Source of the DNA: Bacillota bacterium | Lineage (GTDB): Bacteria > Bacillota_A > Clostridia > Lachnospirales > Lachnospiraceae | Length of the DNA stretch: 19,160 bases | Assembly: GCA_023443925.1 (NCBI GenBank) | Contig: JAEZSL010000037.1 | Span: 1 to 19,160 of the forward strand | Direction of reading: 5' to 3' | The notes under the pieces: model-generated | Database searches by the model: none | Told to the model about the DNA's origin: nothing | What the model saw: the letters and a program-made list of their open reading frames with translations, nothing else | Position numbers and translations under genes: made by a program | Shown here: positions 1 to 5,410 of the stretch, piece after piece | Layout of the letters: every line of letters starts with the position of its first letter | Position numbering within the stretch: the stretch's first letter is position 1

Positions 1-7
1 TTCACTT

Positions 8-212
8 TGCTGTCAAATGCTTAAGTTGACAGCAGTGCACAGATGGGAGTTAGGTTGAAAAATAAATTTTTCAACCGCAAGTTTGTGCTTGCGCACAACA
101 AACTTGATATGCACAAAGAGCGTGTGCAAGAATAGAGGTTAGGTTGAAAAAACGAAATACAGTTTTTCAACATCTTGATTTATACGTGCGCTTAAGCGCA
201 CAGATGGGAGTT
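8..212 (+). promoter_or_regulatory. Hairpin-rich modular leader upstream of lrgAB
   Basis: Six consecutive inverted repeats precede the lrgA start. They are 8-16/26-34 (9-bp stem), 53-62/67-76 (10-bp stem, loop TAAA), 78-86/98-106 (9 bp), 110-115/123-128 (6 bp), 143-151/163-171 (9 bp), and the perfect 16-bp palindrome GTGCGCTTAAGCGCAC at 186-201. The string GCACAGATGGGAGTTA occurs at 37-52 and again, as GCACAGATGGGAGTTA before AAATG, at 198-213, so a hairpin-plus-RBS module is present twice. GGTTGAAAAA also recurs (53-62 and 142-151), and each time its stem covers a TTG codon. CTTG at 103-106 can pair with either 78-81 or 127-130, so alternative folds exist. I see no T-run marking a terminator. 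The role (translational control, or simply a repeat supplying an RBS) is inferred. Confidence 0.6.
55..135 (+). CDS. Possible 26-residue leader peptide
   Basis: A short frame starts with TTG at 55, 4 bases after a GGGAG box at 46-50, and ends with TAG at 133-135. It encodes a basic peptide with no recognised family. The start codon lies inside the 53-76 hairpin, so translation would compete with that fold. Nothing similar is known to me as a functional peptide. The frame may be an accidental product of a repeat element whose stems happen to be open. It is listed because the RBS and start are placed as in the downstream copy of the module. Confidence 0.25.
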   Translation: MKNKFFNRKFVLAHNKLDMHKERVQE

Positions 213-215
213 AAA

Positions 216-590
216 ATGAAATATGTTAATCAATTGGGAATTATACTTGGTATTACCTTCCTTGGTGAACTGATACATAATATAATACCCCTGCCTGTTC
301 CGGCCAGTATATACGGGCTCATCATTATGCTGCTCTGTTTATATTCCGGGGCGGTAAAATTAGATAAAGTCAGGGAGGCAGGCAATTTTCTGCTTGAAAT
401 CATGCCCTTAATGTTCATTCCGGCAGCTGTGAGCCTGCTTACAACCTGGAAGGAACTAAAAGACATATGGTTTCCGGTGCTTATGATTACGGTAATTACC
501 ACGATAATCGTAATGGCGGTAACCGGTAAGACAGCACAGGCAATCATAAAGAAGGACAAGGGTGGTAAAGGTGAAGGAATTTCTGACTGA
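216..590 (+). CDS. lrgA: CidA/LrgA family holin-like membrane protein
   Basis: This is a small hydrophobic protein of 124 residues with about four predicted membrane segments. It contains the family stretch Ile-Ile-Pro-Leu-Pro-Val-Pro-Ala-Ser-Ile-Tyr-Gly-Leu near residues 24-36. LrgA works with LrgB. The pair was named for holin/antiholin-like control of murein hydrolase activity in Staphylococcus, and related pairs in Bacillus and Streptococcus are linked to pyruvate uptake. The start chosen is ATG 216, preceded by GGGAG at 206-210. An in-frame TTG at 144 would add 24 residues, but those are encoded by the leader hairpins and are not typical of the family. The gene overlaps lrgB. No lytS/lytR two-component pair is visible, so regulation may rest on the leader. 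Family call is strong; physiological role is open. Confidence 0.88.
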   Translation: MKYVNQLGIILGITFLGELIHNIIPLPVPASIYGLIIMLLCLYSGAVKLDKVREAGNFLLEIMPLMFIPAAVSLLTTWKELKDIWFPVLMITVITTIIVMAVTGKTAQAIIKKDKGGKGEGISD

Positions 591-1263
591 CTCCATATAT
601 TTTGGAGTAATTATTAGTTTGGCTGGATATGTTCTGGGAGTAGAATTAAGAAAAAGATTAAAATGCAGTTTATGTAATCCCCTGTTGATTTCAATTATAT
701 TTGTCATAGCGGTTTTATTATTGCTGCGGGTCGACTATGACAGCTACAACAGCGGAGCCAAATACTTAAGCTATCTGTTAACACCGGCGACAGTCTGTTT
801 GGCAATCCCTTTATACCAGCAGCTGGAATTACTAAAGAAAAATTTAAAAGCGGTACTCGCAGCTATAGTGGCCGGAATGTTTTCAAGCCTTGGCAGTGTA
901 TTGGCGTTGGCCTGTCTGTTCCGGTTAAATCATGTACAGTATGTTACTTTACTGCCCAAATCCATAACAACAGCCATTGGCCTGGGTGTTTCGGAGGAAC
1001 TGGGAGGGATAACGACGATTACAGTGGCTGTTATTATCATTACCGGTGTTTTTGGTAATATTACCGTGGAGTTGATTTGTAAGCTGTTTAAAATCCATGA
1101 ACCGGTTGCGGTGGGCCTGGCGCTGGGAACCTCCGCTCATGCGATCGGCACGGCAAAAGCCCTTGAAATGGGTGAGGTGGAAGGAGCCATGAGCAGCTTG
1201 TCCATAGCAGTTTCTGGGCTGTTAACAGTAATTGGCGCCTCGGTATTTGCTAATTTTCTCTAA
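562..1263 (+). CDS. lrgB: LrgB family membrane protein
   Basis: This protein of about 230 residues is hydrophobic throughout. It carries the characteristic LrgB C-terminal block Gly-Leu-Ala-Leu-Gly-Thr-Ser-Ala-His-Ala-Ile-Gly followed by Glu-Met-Gly-Glu-Val-Glu-Gly-Ala-Met-Ser-Ser, and the mid-protein segment around Leu-Pro-Lys-Ser-Ile-Thr-Thr-Ala-Ile. It is the partner of LrgA in a membrane system tied to cell lysis control or pyruvate-type metabolite transport. The reading frame begins before the lrgA stop at 590, so the two are translationally coupled. GTG 562 (after AAGGA at 552-556) and GTG 571 (after GGTGG at 561-565) are both possible. The 571 start gives Met-Lys-Glu-Phe-Leu, which looks like the usual family N-terminus. 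No terminator is evident after the stop. Confidence 0.88.
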   Translation: MVKVKEFLTDSIYFGVIISLAGYVLGVELRKRLKCSLCNPLLISIIFVIAVLLLLRVDYDSYNSGAKYLSYLLTPATVCLAIPLYQQLELLKKNLKAVLAAIVAGMFSSLGSVLALACLFRLNHVQYVTLLPKSITTAIGLGVSEELGGITTITVAVIIITGVFGNITVELICKLFKIHEPVAVGLALGTSAHAIGTAKALEMGEVEGAMSSLSIAVSGLLTVIGASVFANFL

Positions 1264-1366
1264 CCAGCAAAGAAAAATAGATTATAAATAATTTTTTACA
1301 ATAGAATCAACTGCAAAAATAAAAAGGAGAATTAACCTTCAAGCCTAAGAGAAAGGAGAATAAACT

Positions 1367-1852
1367 GTGATAATCAGAGAAGCAGCACATCACGAGAGAA
1401 ATGAGTTGTTCTTAGAGGGTTATAAAGTTTGGAGCAAAAATCGTACATTTGAACAATATTGCGTTGATAACCGTAAGGAAGATGCCTACGGTACGAGATA
1501 CGTGATGGAACAGGACGGTAAAATCCTATGTTCCCTGATTTTACTTAGATTAAAGGAAATCTGGGGCTGTAAGATCTATGGTTTCGGATCGGTGCTGACA
1601 CCTGCCCAATATACCGGTAAAGGGTACGCTACCGGATTATTAAAGTACTGCATCGAAAATAATCGAGAGGAAAACTCCATGCTGTTTTTATATTCGGAGA
1701 TTAATCCGGCATTCTATGAAAGATTTGGGTTTAAAGCGCTGCCCCCTCATCTGCAGAAAGACAGTAAGGCAGCTTGTATGGCCTTATGTACCGAAATGCT
1801 GTGGGCACGGCTGCTGAAAGCACCGGCAGATGTGATACCTGATTATTTTTAG
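1367..1852 (+). CDS. GNAT family N-acetyltransferase
   Basis: This 161-residue protein has a GNAT fold signature. An acceptor-side N-terminal half is followed by motif A, with Gly-Ser-Val-Leu-Thr-Pro leading into the acetyl-CoA pyrophosphate loop Tyr-Thr-Gly-Lys-Gly-Tyr-Ala-Thr. Later comes the family-typical Phe-Tyr-Glu-Arg-Phe-Gly-Phe near residues 120-126. The enzyme should transfer an acetyl group from acetyl-CoA to an amine; the substrate cannot be told. The GTG start at 1367 follows AAAGGAG at 1352-1358. A second SD-like AAAAAGGAG at 1321-1329 has no start codon after it. The gene sits 103 bases after lrgB with no obvious terminator, so it could share that transcript or be independent. 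Confidence 0.85.
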   Translation: MIIREAAHHERNELFLEGYKVWSKNRTFEQYCVDNRKEDAYGTRYVMEQDGKILCSLILLRLKEIWGCKIYGFGSVLTPAQYTGKGYATGLLKYCIENNREENSMLFLYSEINPAFYERFGFKALPPHLQKDSKAACMALCTEMLWARLLKAPADVIPDYF

Positions 1853-1853
1853 A

Positions 1854-1946
1854 AATTCAAGTGTCAAAAGGTCTCATAATGTGTATTTTATGAATATAGA
1901 TGGAAATTCATTCTTTACACAAAATTGGCCTTTTGATACTTGAATT
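1854..1946. repeat. 93-bp nested inverted repeat (MITE-like or bidirectional terminator)
   Basis: The outer arms at 1854-1871 and 1929-1946 are 18 bp with a single G/A difference that still allows a G-U pair. Inside are shorter nested arms, TGTGTA/TACACA and TGAAT/ATTCA, so the whole element can fold as one long imperfect hairpin. It fills the gap between the convergent GNAT and SIMPL genes. There is no clean T-tract on either side, which argues against a standard intrinsic terminator. A small non-autonomous repeat element is an alternative. Confidence 0.6.
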
Positions 1947-1951
1947 AAAAT

Positions 1952-2587
1952 TCAAAAACTAAAGTCAACGGATACATAGGCTTCAATGGTTAAATTACCT
2001 GGTTCGATGGGAGTTGTAAAAGTACGCTCACTTAAGACTCTTTGAGAAAAAGGCATAACAGGAGCACTGTTTTCAATAATTTTTACCGGAACCGGTGCCG
2101 CCGTCAGTCCTAACAGCACAGCCAGAGAATCAGCCTTATCCATAGCGTTTATTACTGCCTGGTTAAGTGCCTGCTGATAATAAGACTGAACATCCGATAT
2201 TTCAAAGGATATAAAATCTACGGTATTAGCACCGTTTGCTATGGCACCGTCAATAACCGCTCCTACCCGTTCCATCTCCTCCAGCCGGATTTCAAATATG
2301 TTACTTACCGTAAATCCCCGGTCTATCTGGTTACCGTTTTCATATTCATAGCGTCTGTCAACGGAATAACGGTAAGTCTTAACATCGGATATCCCGCTGC
2401 TACTTAAGAAATCGATAACAGCTTGGCTTAATTGTGCATTTTCTGTCTGAATGGCGGAAAGATCATCTCCGGCTGTTTCTACTCCGAGACGGATAACCGC
2501 CATGTCGGGTACTGCATTTACCTGCCCCTGTCCGGTTAAAGTCATGGTTTTAAAATTGTATGAATTATCATAATCATATCTGGGCAT
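1952..2587 (-). CDS. SIMPL domain-containing protein (YggE/DUF541-like)
   Basis: About 211 residues spanning one SIMPL (DUF541) domain. It opens with a Thr-Leu-Thr-Gly-Gln-Gly strand, then an Asp-Met-Ala-Val-Ile-Arg-Leu-Gly-Val-Glu strand, a long helix, and the Ala-Met-Asp-Lys-Ala-Asp-Ser-Leu-Ala-Leu-type C-terminal helix. Members such as E. coli YggE and Brucella BP26 are periplasmic or oligomeric and linked to stress tolerance. This copy shows no signal peptide or lipobox, so it is probably cytoplasmic or exported by another route. ATG 2587 is preferred because GGTGG lies 5 bases upstream; the upstream GTG 2596 lacks an RBS. The exact biochemical role is unknown for the family. Confidence 0.82.
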   Translation of the reverse strand: MPRYDYDNSYNFKTMTLTGQGQVNAVPDMAVIRLGVETAGDDLSAIQTENAQLSQAVIDFLSSSGISDVKTYRYSVDRRYEYENGNQIDRGFTVSNIFEIRLEEMERVGAVIDGAIANGANTVDFISFEISDVQSYYQQALNQAVINAMDKADSLAVLLGLTAAPVPVKIIENSAPVMPFSQRVLSERTFTTPIEPGNLTIEAYVSVDFSF

Positions 2588-2632
2588 TGCATCCACCCAT
2601 AAATTTAATCATATAAATATATGTTGCAGACA

Positions 2633-2667
2633 GTTTATTTAATAACCGATTGGTATATTAAATAAAC
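2633..2667. repeat. AT-rich 12-bp palindrome upstream of the SIMPL gene
   Basis: GTTTATTTAATA at 2633-2644 is perfectly mirrored by TATTAAATAAAC at 2656-2667, and the spacer itself can pair ACC with GGT around a GATT loop. It lies 45 bases before the SIMPL start and 42 bases after the end of the UvrC-like gene, both transcribed leftward. It may be a weak terminator, an mRNA 5' hairpin or an operator. The sequence alone does not decide. Confidence 0.5.
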
Positions 2668-2708
2668 AGAATAACATATTTAGAAAACAAAATTGTATAC
2701 TTACAGCT

Positions 2709-3707
2709 TTATAGAATCTCCACCATTTCTTCCGGCAATGCCATAATCTCTGAATATAAAACATCACGGAAGTCAATCCGCATTTTATCGGTTAACTCAG
2801 TTTCCGGAACAGAACCATATTCTGTCGTACCGGTTAAGGCGGAGGTTCGTCCTTTGCGGATAAATTTATTTATGTCTTTTTTGGCAGGTGCATTGTATTT
2901 TTCTTTGAAACGGATTAATCCATCGGAGACATAAAAGAGCTTAAAGCCCTCCGAGCAGGGTATTTTTAGTAATATATCCCGGGATATCAGGTTCTGGTAG
3001 GCACTGATGCCATACTTAATATATTGAAAACCGGACAGGATGTCCCGGTAGAAGGAGGCGGTTTCATATTTATATAAAGTAGCAGCCTCCATCATTTTTT
3101 CCTCCAGCTTTAAGCAAAATGTATCCAGCTTTTTCACATCCGTAAACATTTCCATAAGGCAATTCCGATTTTCCGTAAAGGAAGCTTTATTCAGAGAAAT
3201 CGGAAGCAGGTGATAATCAAAAGTATATTCCTCTCCTGTCTTTATAATGGGATATAGATTCCGGAAGGAAGCTATGATGTCAATAAGGGTATATCTGCTT
3301 CGGAAGGGGCCAAAAACCTCCTCCTCCCTTTCTGAGATTATGGTCAGAGGATTGTCCCGATAGAGCAGGGGACTGTAATCCGCTATTTTCAGATAAACAT
3401 AACGCTGATCATTTTTCATCTGGGATTTAAAATGAGGCTTCTCGGTTTTAATCAGTTGACATTCTAACAGCCGGGCTTCTAAGTGGGTATCCGTAACTAT
3501 GTATTCGATATCATGGATAAAGCAGACCAGTTTTTTGACCTTTTCCCACTTGGGAGTCTTGGCAAAATAAGATTTCACTCTTTTTTTCAGACATTTGCTT
3601 TTTCCGATATATATGATCATGCCATCGGCATTATAAAACTTATAGATGCCGGGAAGTTCGGGTATGGACTTTAATTTTTCACTAATATGGTCTGTAACAA
3701 CAGACAA
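2709..3707 (-). CDS. UvrC/Cho-like GIY-YIG nuclease lacking the UvrC C-terminal half
   Basis: A 332-residue protein. The GIY-YIG domain covers residues 18-97, with Gly-Ile-Tyr at 20-22, Tyr-Ile-Gly at 33-35, and the UvrC-typical Leu-Glu-Ala-Arg-Leu-Leu-Glu followed by Leu-Ile-Lys near 76-87. A UVR (UvrB-binding) motif follows at about 199-227, with Leu-Glu-Glu-Lys-Met-Met-Glu-Ala-Ala and Tyr-Arg-Asp. Full UvrC is about 600 residues and adds an RNase H-like second nuclease and helix-hairpin-helix repeats, which are absent here. The size and layout match Cho-type proteins, which make the 3' incision in nucleotide excision repair. TTG 3707 is chosen because AAAGGTG sits 6 bases upstream. A GTG/ATG start up to 3827 would add 40 residues of AT-rich leader with no family likeness. 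Function beyond damage incision is inferred. Confidence 0.82.
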   Translation of the reverse strand: MSVVTDHISEKLKSIPELPGIYKFYNADGMIIYIGKSKCLKKRVKSYFAKTPKWEKVKKLVCFIHDIEYIVTDTHLEARLLECQLIKTEKPHFKSQMKNDQRYVYLKIADYSPLLYRDNPLTIISEREEEVFGPFRSRYTLIDIIASFRNLYPIIKTGEEYTFDYHLLPISLNKASFTENRNCLMEMFTDVKKLDTFCLKLEEKMMEAATLYKYETASFYRDILSGFQYIKYGISAYQNLISRDILLKIPCSEGFKLFYVSDGLIRFKEKYNAPAKKDINKFIRKGRTSALTGTTEYGSVPETELTDKMRIDFRDVLYSEIMALPEEMVEIL

Positions 3708-3746
3708 TTTAATCACCTTTTTCTGTAAACTATTCTTTTTTTTCTG

Positions 3747-3780
3747 ATTATATATTATAATGAATTTTGTAAAGTTACAA
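3747..3780 (-). promoter_or_regulatory. Candidate promoter of the UvrC-like gene
   Basis: Reading leftward, TTGTAA (3775-3780) precedes TATAAT (3754-3759) by 15 bases, and TTTACA (3768-3773) precedes a second TATAAT (3747-3752) by 15 bases. Both spacings are shorter than the ideal 17, but the -10 boxes are perfect and the TTG start lies about 40 bases downstream. Confidence 0.4.
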
Positions 3781-3794
3781 CCTAAATATAGTGA

Positions 3795-3809
3795 TGTTAC
3801 ATAGTAACA
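3795..3809. promoter_or_regulatory. Operator-like palindrome TGTTAC-N3-GTAACA
   Basis: Six-base perfect arms are separated by ATA. The site lies 15 bases upstream of the candidate -35 box of the UvrC-like gene, a plausible place for a regulator. It does not match the LexA boxes of Firmicutes (CGAAC-N4-GTTCG), so SOS control is not supported by this site. Confidence 0.3.
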
Positions 3810-3900
3810 ATAAGAGCATTCTTTCAAGTACGTTTGGATAAGGTTCTGTATTCAAACTAGAAAAAGAAAAAATCTAAACTATGCATAAGAATCAGAGCAT

Positions 3901-3994
3901 ATTTCCAGGTGCGAACTTCGGAGCGGGAAAAATATAATCATACTAATACATCGACCCTTAGACCCGCTGGCTAATCCGGACAGCAGGTTTTTTT
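3901..3994 (+). ncRNA. Attenuator-like RNA segment or small RNA ending in a terminator
   Basis: The 531-base gap between the UvrC-like and XRE genes has no convincing coding frame. This part of it has mutually exclusive pairings on the plus strand. AGCGGG at 3922-3927 matches CCCGCT at 3963-3968, and the same CCCGCT belongs to the stem of a terminator ending at 3994. TTTCC (3902-3906) also pairs with GGAAA (3926-3930). The arrangement looks like an antiterminator/terminator switch, or a short RNA with its own terminator. The segment does not match any riboswitch consensus I know. The XRE start is 245 bases further on, so if it is a leader it is a long one. Confidence 0.35.
3962..3994 (+). terminator. 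Intrinsic terminator upstream of the XRE gene
   Basis: ACCCGCTG (3962-3969) pairs with CAGCAGGT (3981-3988), eight positions with one C/A mismatch and an 11-base loop. A run of seven T residues (3988-3994) follows directly. The orientation is plus strand, and no protein gene ends just before it, so it must end an upstream small transcript or attenuate the next gene. Confidence 0.55.
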
Positions 3995-4238
3995 AAACTA
4001 AAGCAACACTTGAGTTTTACATTTTTATGGTAATAAAACCGGATTTTGGAGTATTCAAGTATTAGTTGCTTTTCTTTTTCCGGACAATTGATACAATAAA
4101 GATGCAAGGTGCTTACCGAAGGGATGCATAATCTTATCAACCTAATAATCGAACTGTATTTCGAACCGGCATGCATTGGCACAGGAAATATTCAGCTGAT
4201 AATTCCAAAATAAATAATCAGGATAAAGGAGAATACGT

Positions 4239-5318
4239 ATGTTTAATACCGCTTTTGTAGGAAAGAAGATTGCACAGTTAAGAAAAGAAAAGAATATGAC
4301 CCAGATGGAGTTAGCAGATATTTTGGGGGTTAGTTATCAGGCTGTCAGTAATTGGGAAAGAGGAAATTCCATGCCGGATATCTCAAAGTTACCGGAACTT
4401 GTAGGTTTGCTGGGCTGTAGTATAGACAGCCTGTTATCAGATAAACAGGAGAGTGCTTTACTGGAACATGTTATAAAAGGAGATGCTGAGGAATTCGTAA
4501 AAGAAGAGAAAATAACTCTGAACACAGTGGCCTCTGCCGCACCGGTATTAAAACCCAGCCAGACTGAAGATCTGTTTAGTACCGTGCTTAAGGATAACAG
4601 GGAATTGCTTTCAACAAAGGATTTAGTAAGCATTGCACCTTTTGTCAGCGAAGAGTTCTTAGAAGAGTGGATTTATAAAATTGATGCCATAAACATAGGT
4701 GATTTAACCGCTCTGGCTCCCTTTCTAAACGAAGAACTTCTGGATCACCTGGTTAAGAATCTGACAGAAGCCGGAAAATTGTCCCAGATTGTAAGTCTGG
4801 CTCCTTTCTTAAGTGAAGAAACCCTGGATGATCTGGTGAAGAAAGCTGCGGATGGCGGAAATATTAAGGAAATACAGGGACTGGCTCCTTTCTTGAGTGA
4901 AGAAACCCTGGATGACCTGGTTAAGAAAGTAGCAGAAACGGGAAATCTTCAGGAAATACAGGGTTTGGCCCCCTTTTTAAGTGAAGAAACCCTGGATGAT
5001 CTGGTTAAGAATATTACCGATATAAAAAGCCTCCGGGAAATCCAGAGTCTGGCTCCTTTCTTAAGTGAAGAGGCCCTGGATGGTTTGGCAGAGAAAGTTG
5101 CCGATGTGGGAAATACAAAGGAAATTGTTGGACTGGCACCTTTCTTAAGTGAAGAAACCCTGGATAAACTGGTTTTAAAAGCACTGGAGAAGGGAGATAT
5201 ATCGGAATGCTCCGGACTATATCCCTTTCTGGGACATGAAACATTGCATAAATTAGCAGATTCTTTGGTTAAGAAATACGGTTTCAGTGCTATAAAAGAA
5301 CTGGCTCCATTCCTTTAA
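4239..5318 (+). CDS. XRE-family DNA-binding protein with C-terminal 28-residue repeat array
   Basis: A 359-residue protein. Residues 7-66 form a classic Cro/CI-type helix-turn-helix (Ile-Ala-Gln-Leu-Arg-Lys-Glu-Lys, Thr-Gln-Met-Glu-Leu-Ala, Gln-Ala-Val-Ser-Asn-Trp-Glu-Arg-Gly). A linker follows, then eight tandem repeats from residue 132 to 354 and a final partial copy. The repeat consensus is Leu-Ala-Pro-Phe-Leu-Ser-Glu-Glu-Thr-Leu-Asp-Asp-Leu-Val-Lys-Lys plus 12 variable residues. Two short helices per unit would build an alpha-solenoid, a likely protein- or ligand-binding surface. No membrane segment is seen. AAAGGAG at 4225-4231 supports the ATG. It precedes two ABC exporter genes on the same strand by 92 bases, so it may regulate them. 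The DNA-binding part is secure; the regulated target is inferred. Confidence 0.85.
   Translation: MFNTAFVGKKIAQLRKEKNMTQMELADILGVSYQAVSNWERGNSMPDISKLPELVGLLGCSIDSLLSDKQESALLEHVIKGDAEEFVKEEKITLNTVASAAPVLKPSQTEDLFSTVLKDNRELLSTKDLVSIAPFVSEEFLEEWIYKIDAINIGDLTALAPFLNEELLDHLVKNLTEAGKLSQIVSLAPFLSEETLDDLVKKAADGGNIKEIQGLAPFLSEETLDDLVKKVAETGNLQEIQGLAPFLSEETLDDLVKNITDIKSLREIQSLAPFLSEEALDGLAEKVADVGNTKEIVGLAPFLSEETLDKLVLKALEKGDISECSGLYPFLGHETLHKLADSLVKKYGFSAIKELAPFL
4632..5315 (+). repeat. In-gene 84-bp tandem repeats (8 copies plus a partial)
   Basis: Units begin at 4632 (81 bp), 4713, 4797, 4881, 4965, 5049, 5133 and 5217, with a 15-bp end cap at 5301-5315. The inner copies (4797-5132) are the most alike, sharing long stretches such as AGTGAAGAAACCCTGGATGA. 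The edge copies have drifted. Period and frame are kept exactly, as expected for selected protein repeats expanded by unequal crossing over or slippage. Confidence 0.85.
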
Positions 5319-5330
5319 AAATAAGTTTTA

Positions 5331-5372
5331 ACCGGATCAGGCCTCTTTGCATAAGAGAGGGACTGATCCGGC
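5331..5372 (+). promoter_or_regulatory. Large stem-loop between the XRE and ABC genes
   Basis: CCGGATCAG (5332-5340) pairs perfectly with CTGATCCGG (5363-5371), with an inner CCTCT/AGAGG stem. It begins 13 bases after the XRE stop and has no T-run behind it. It could be an incomplete terminator, an RNA processing or stability element, or a partial attenuator that lowers exporter expression relative to the regulator. Confidence 0.55.
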
Positions 5373-5410
5373 TGTATGATAAATTATAAGCGGAGGAGAG
5401 CATTCAATAT

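Noticed and set aside
144..215. Upstream TTG start giving LrgA a 24-residue extension
   Set aside because: The extra codons lie in the hairpin repeats, the TTG is inside a stem, and ATG 216 has a clear GGGAG box and a normal family N-terminus.
3795..3809. LexA/SOS box for the nuclease gene
   Set aside because: TGTTAC-N3-GTAACA does not match the Firmicute CGAAC-N4-GTTCG consensus; kept only as a generic operator candidate.
3708..3827. Longer start for the UvrC-like protein
   Set aside because: The 40 added residues come from the AT-rich promoter region including both -10 boxes; TTG 3707 has AAAGGTG at ideal spacing and matches UvrC N-termini.
3958..4182. 74-codon minus-strand frame upstream of the XRE gene
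   Set aside because: It has no ribosome binding site and no recognisable family, and it runs antisense through the terminator at 3962-3994.
4632..5315. CRISPR-like regular repeats
   Set aside because: The period is exactly 84 bp (81 bp in the first unit) in frame inside a continuous coding sequence, with no unique spacers between short identical repeats; these are protein repeats.
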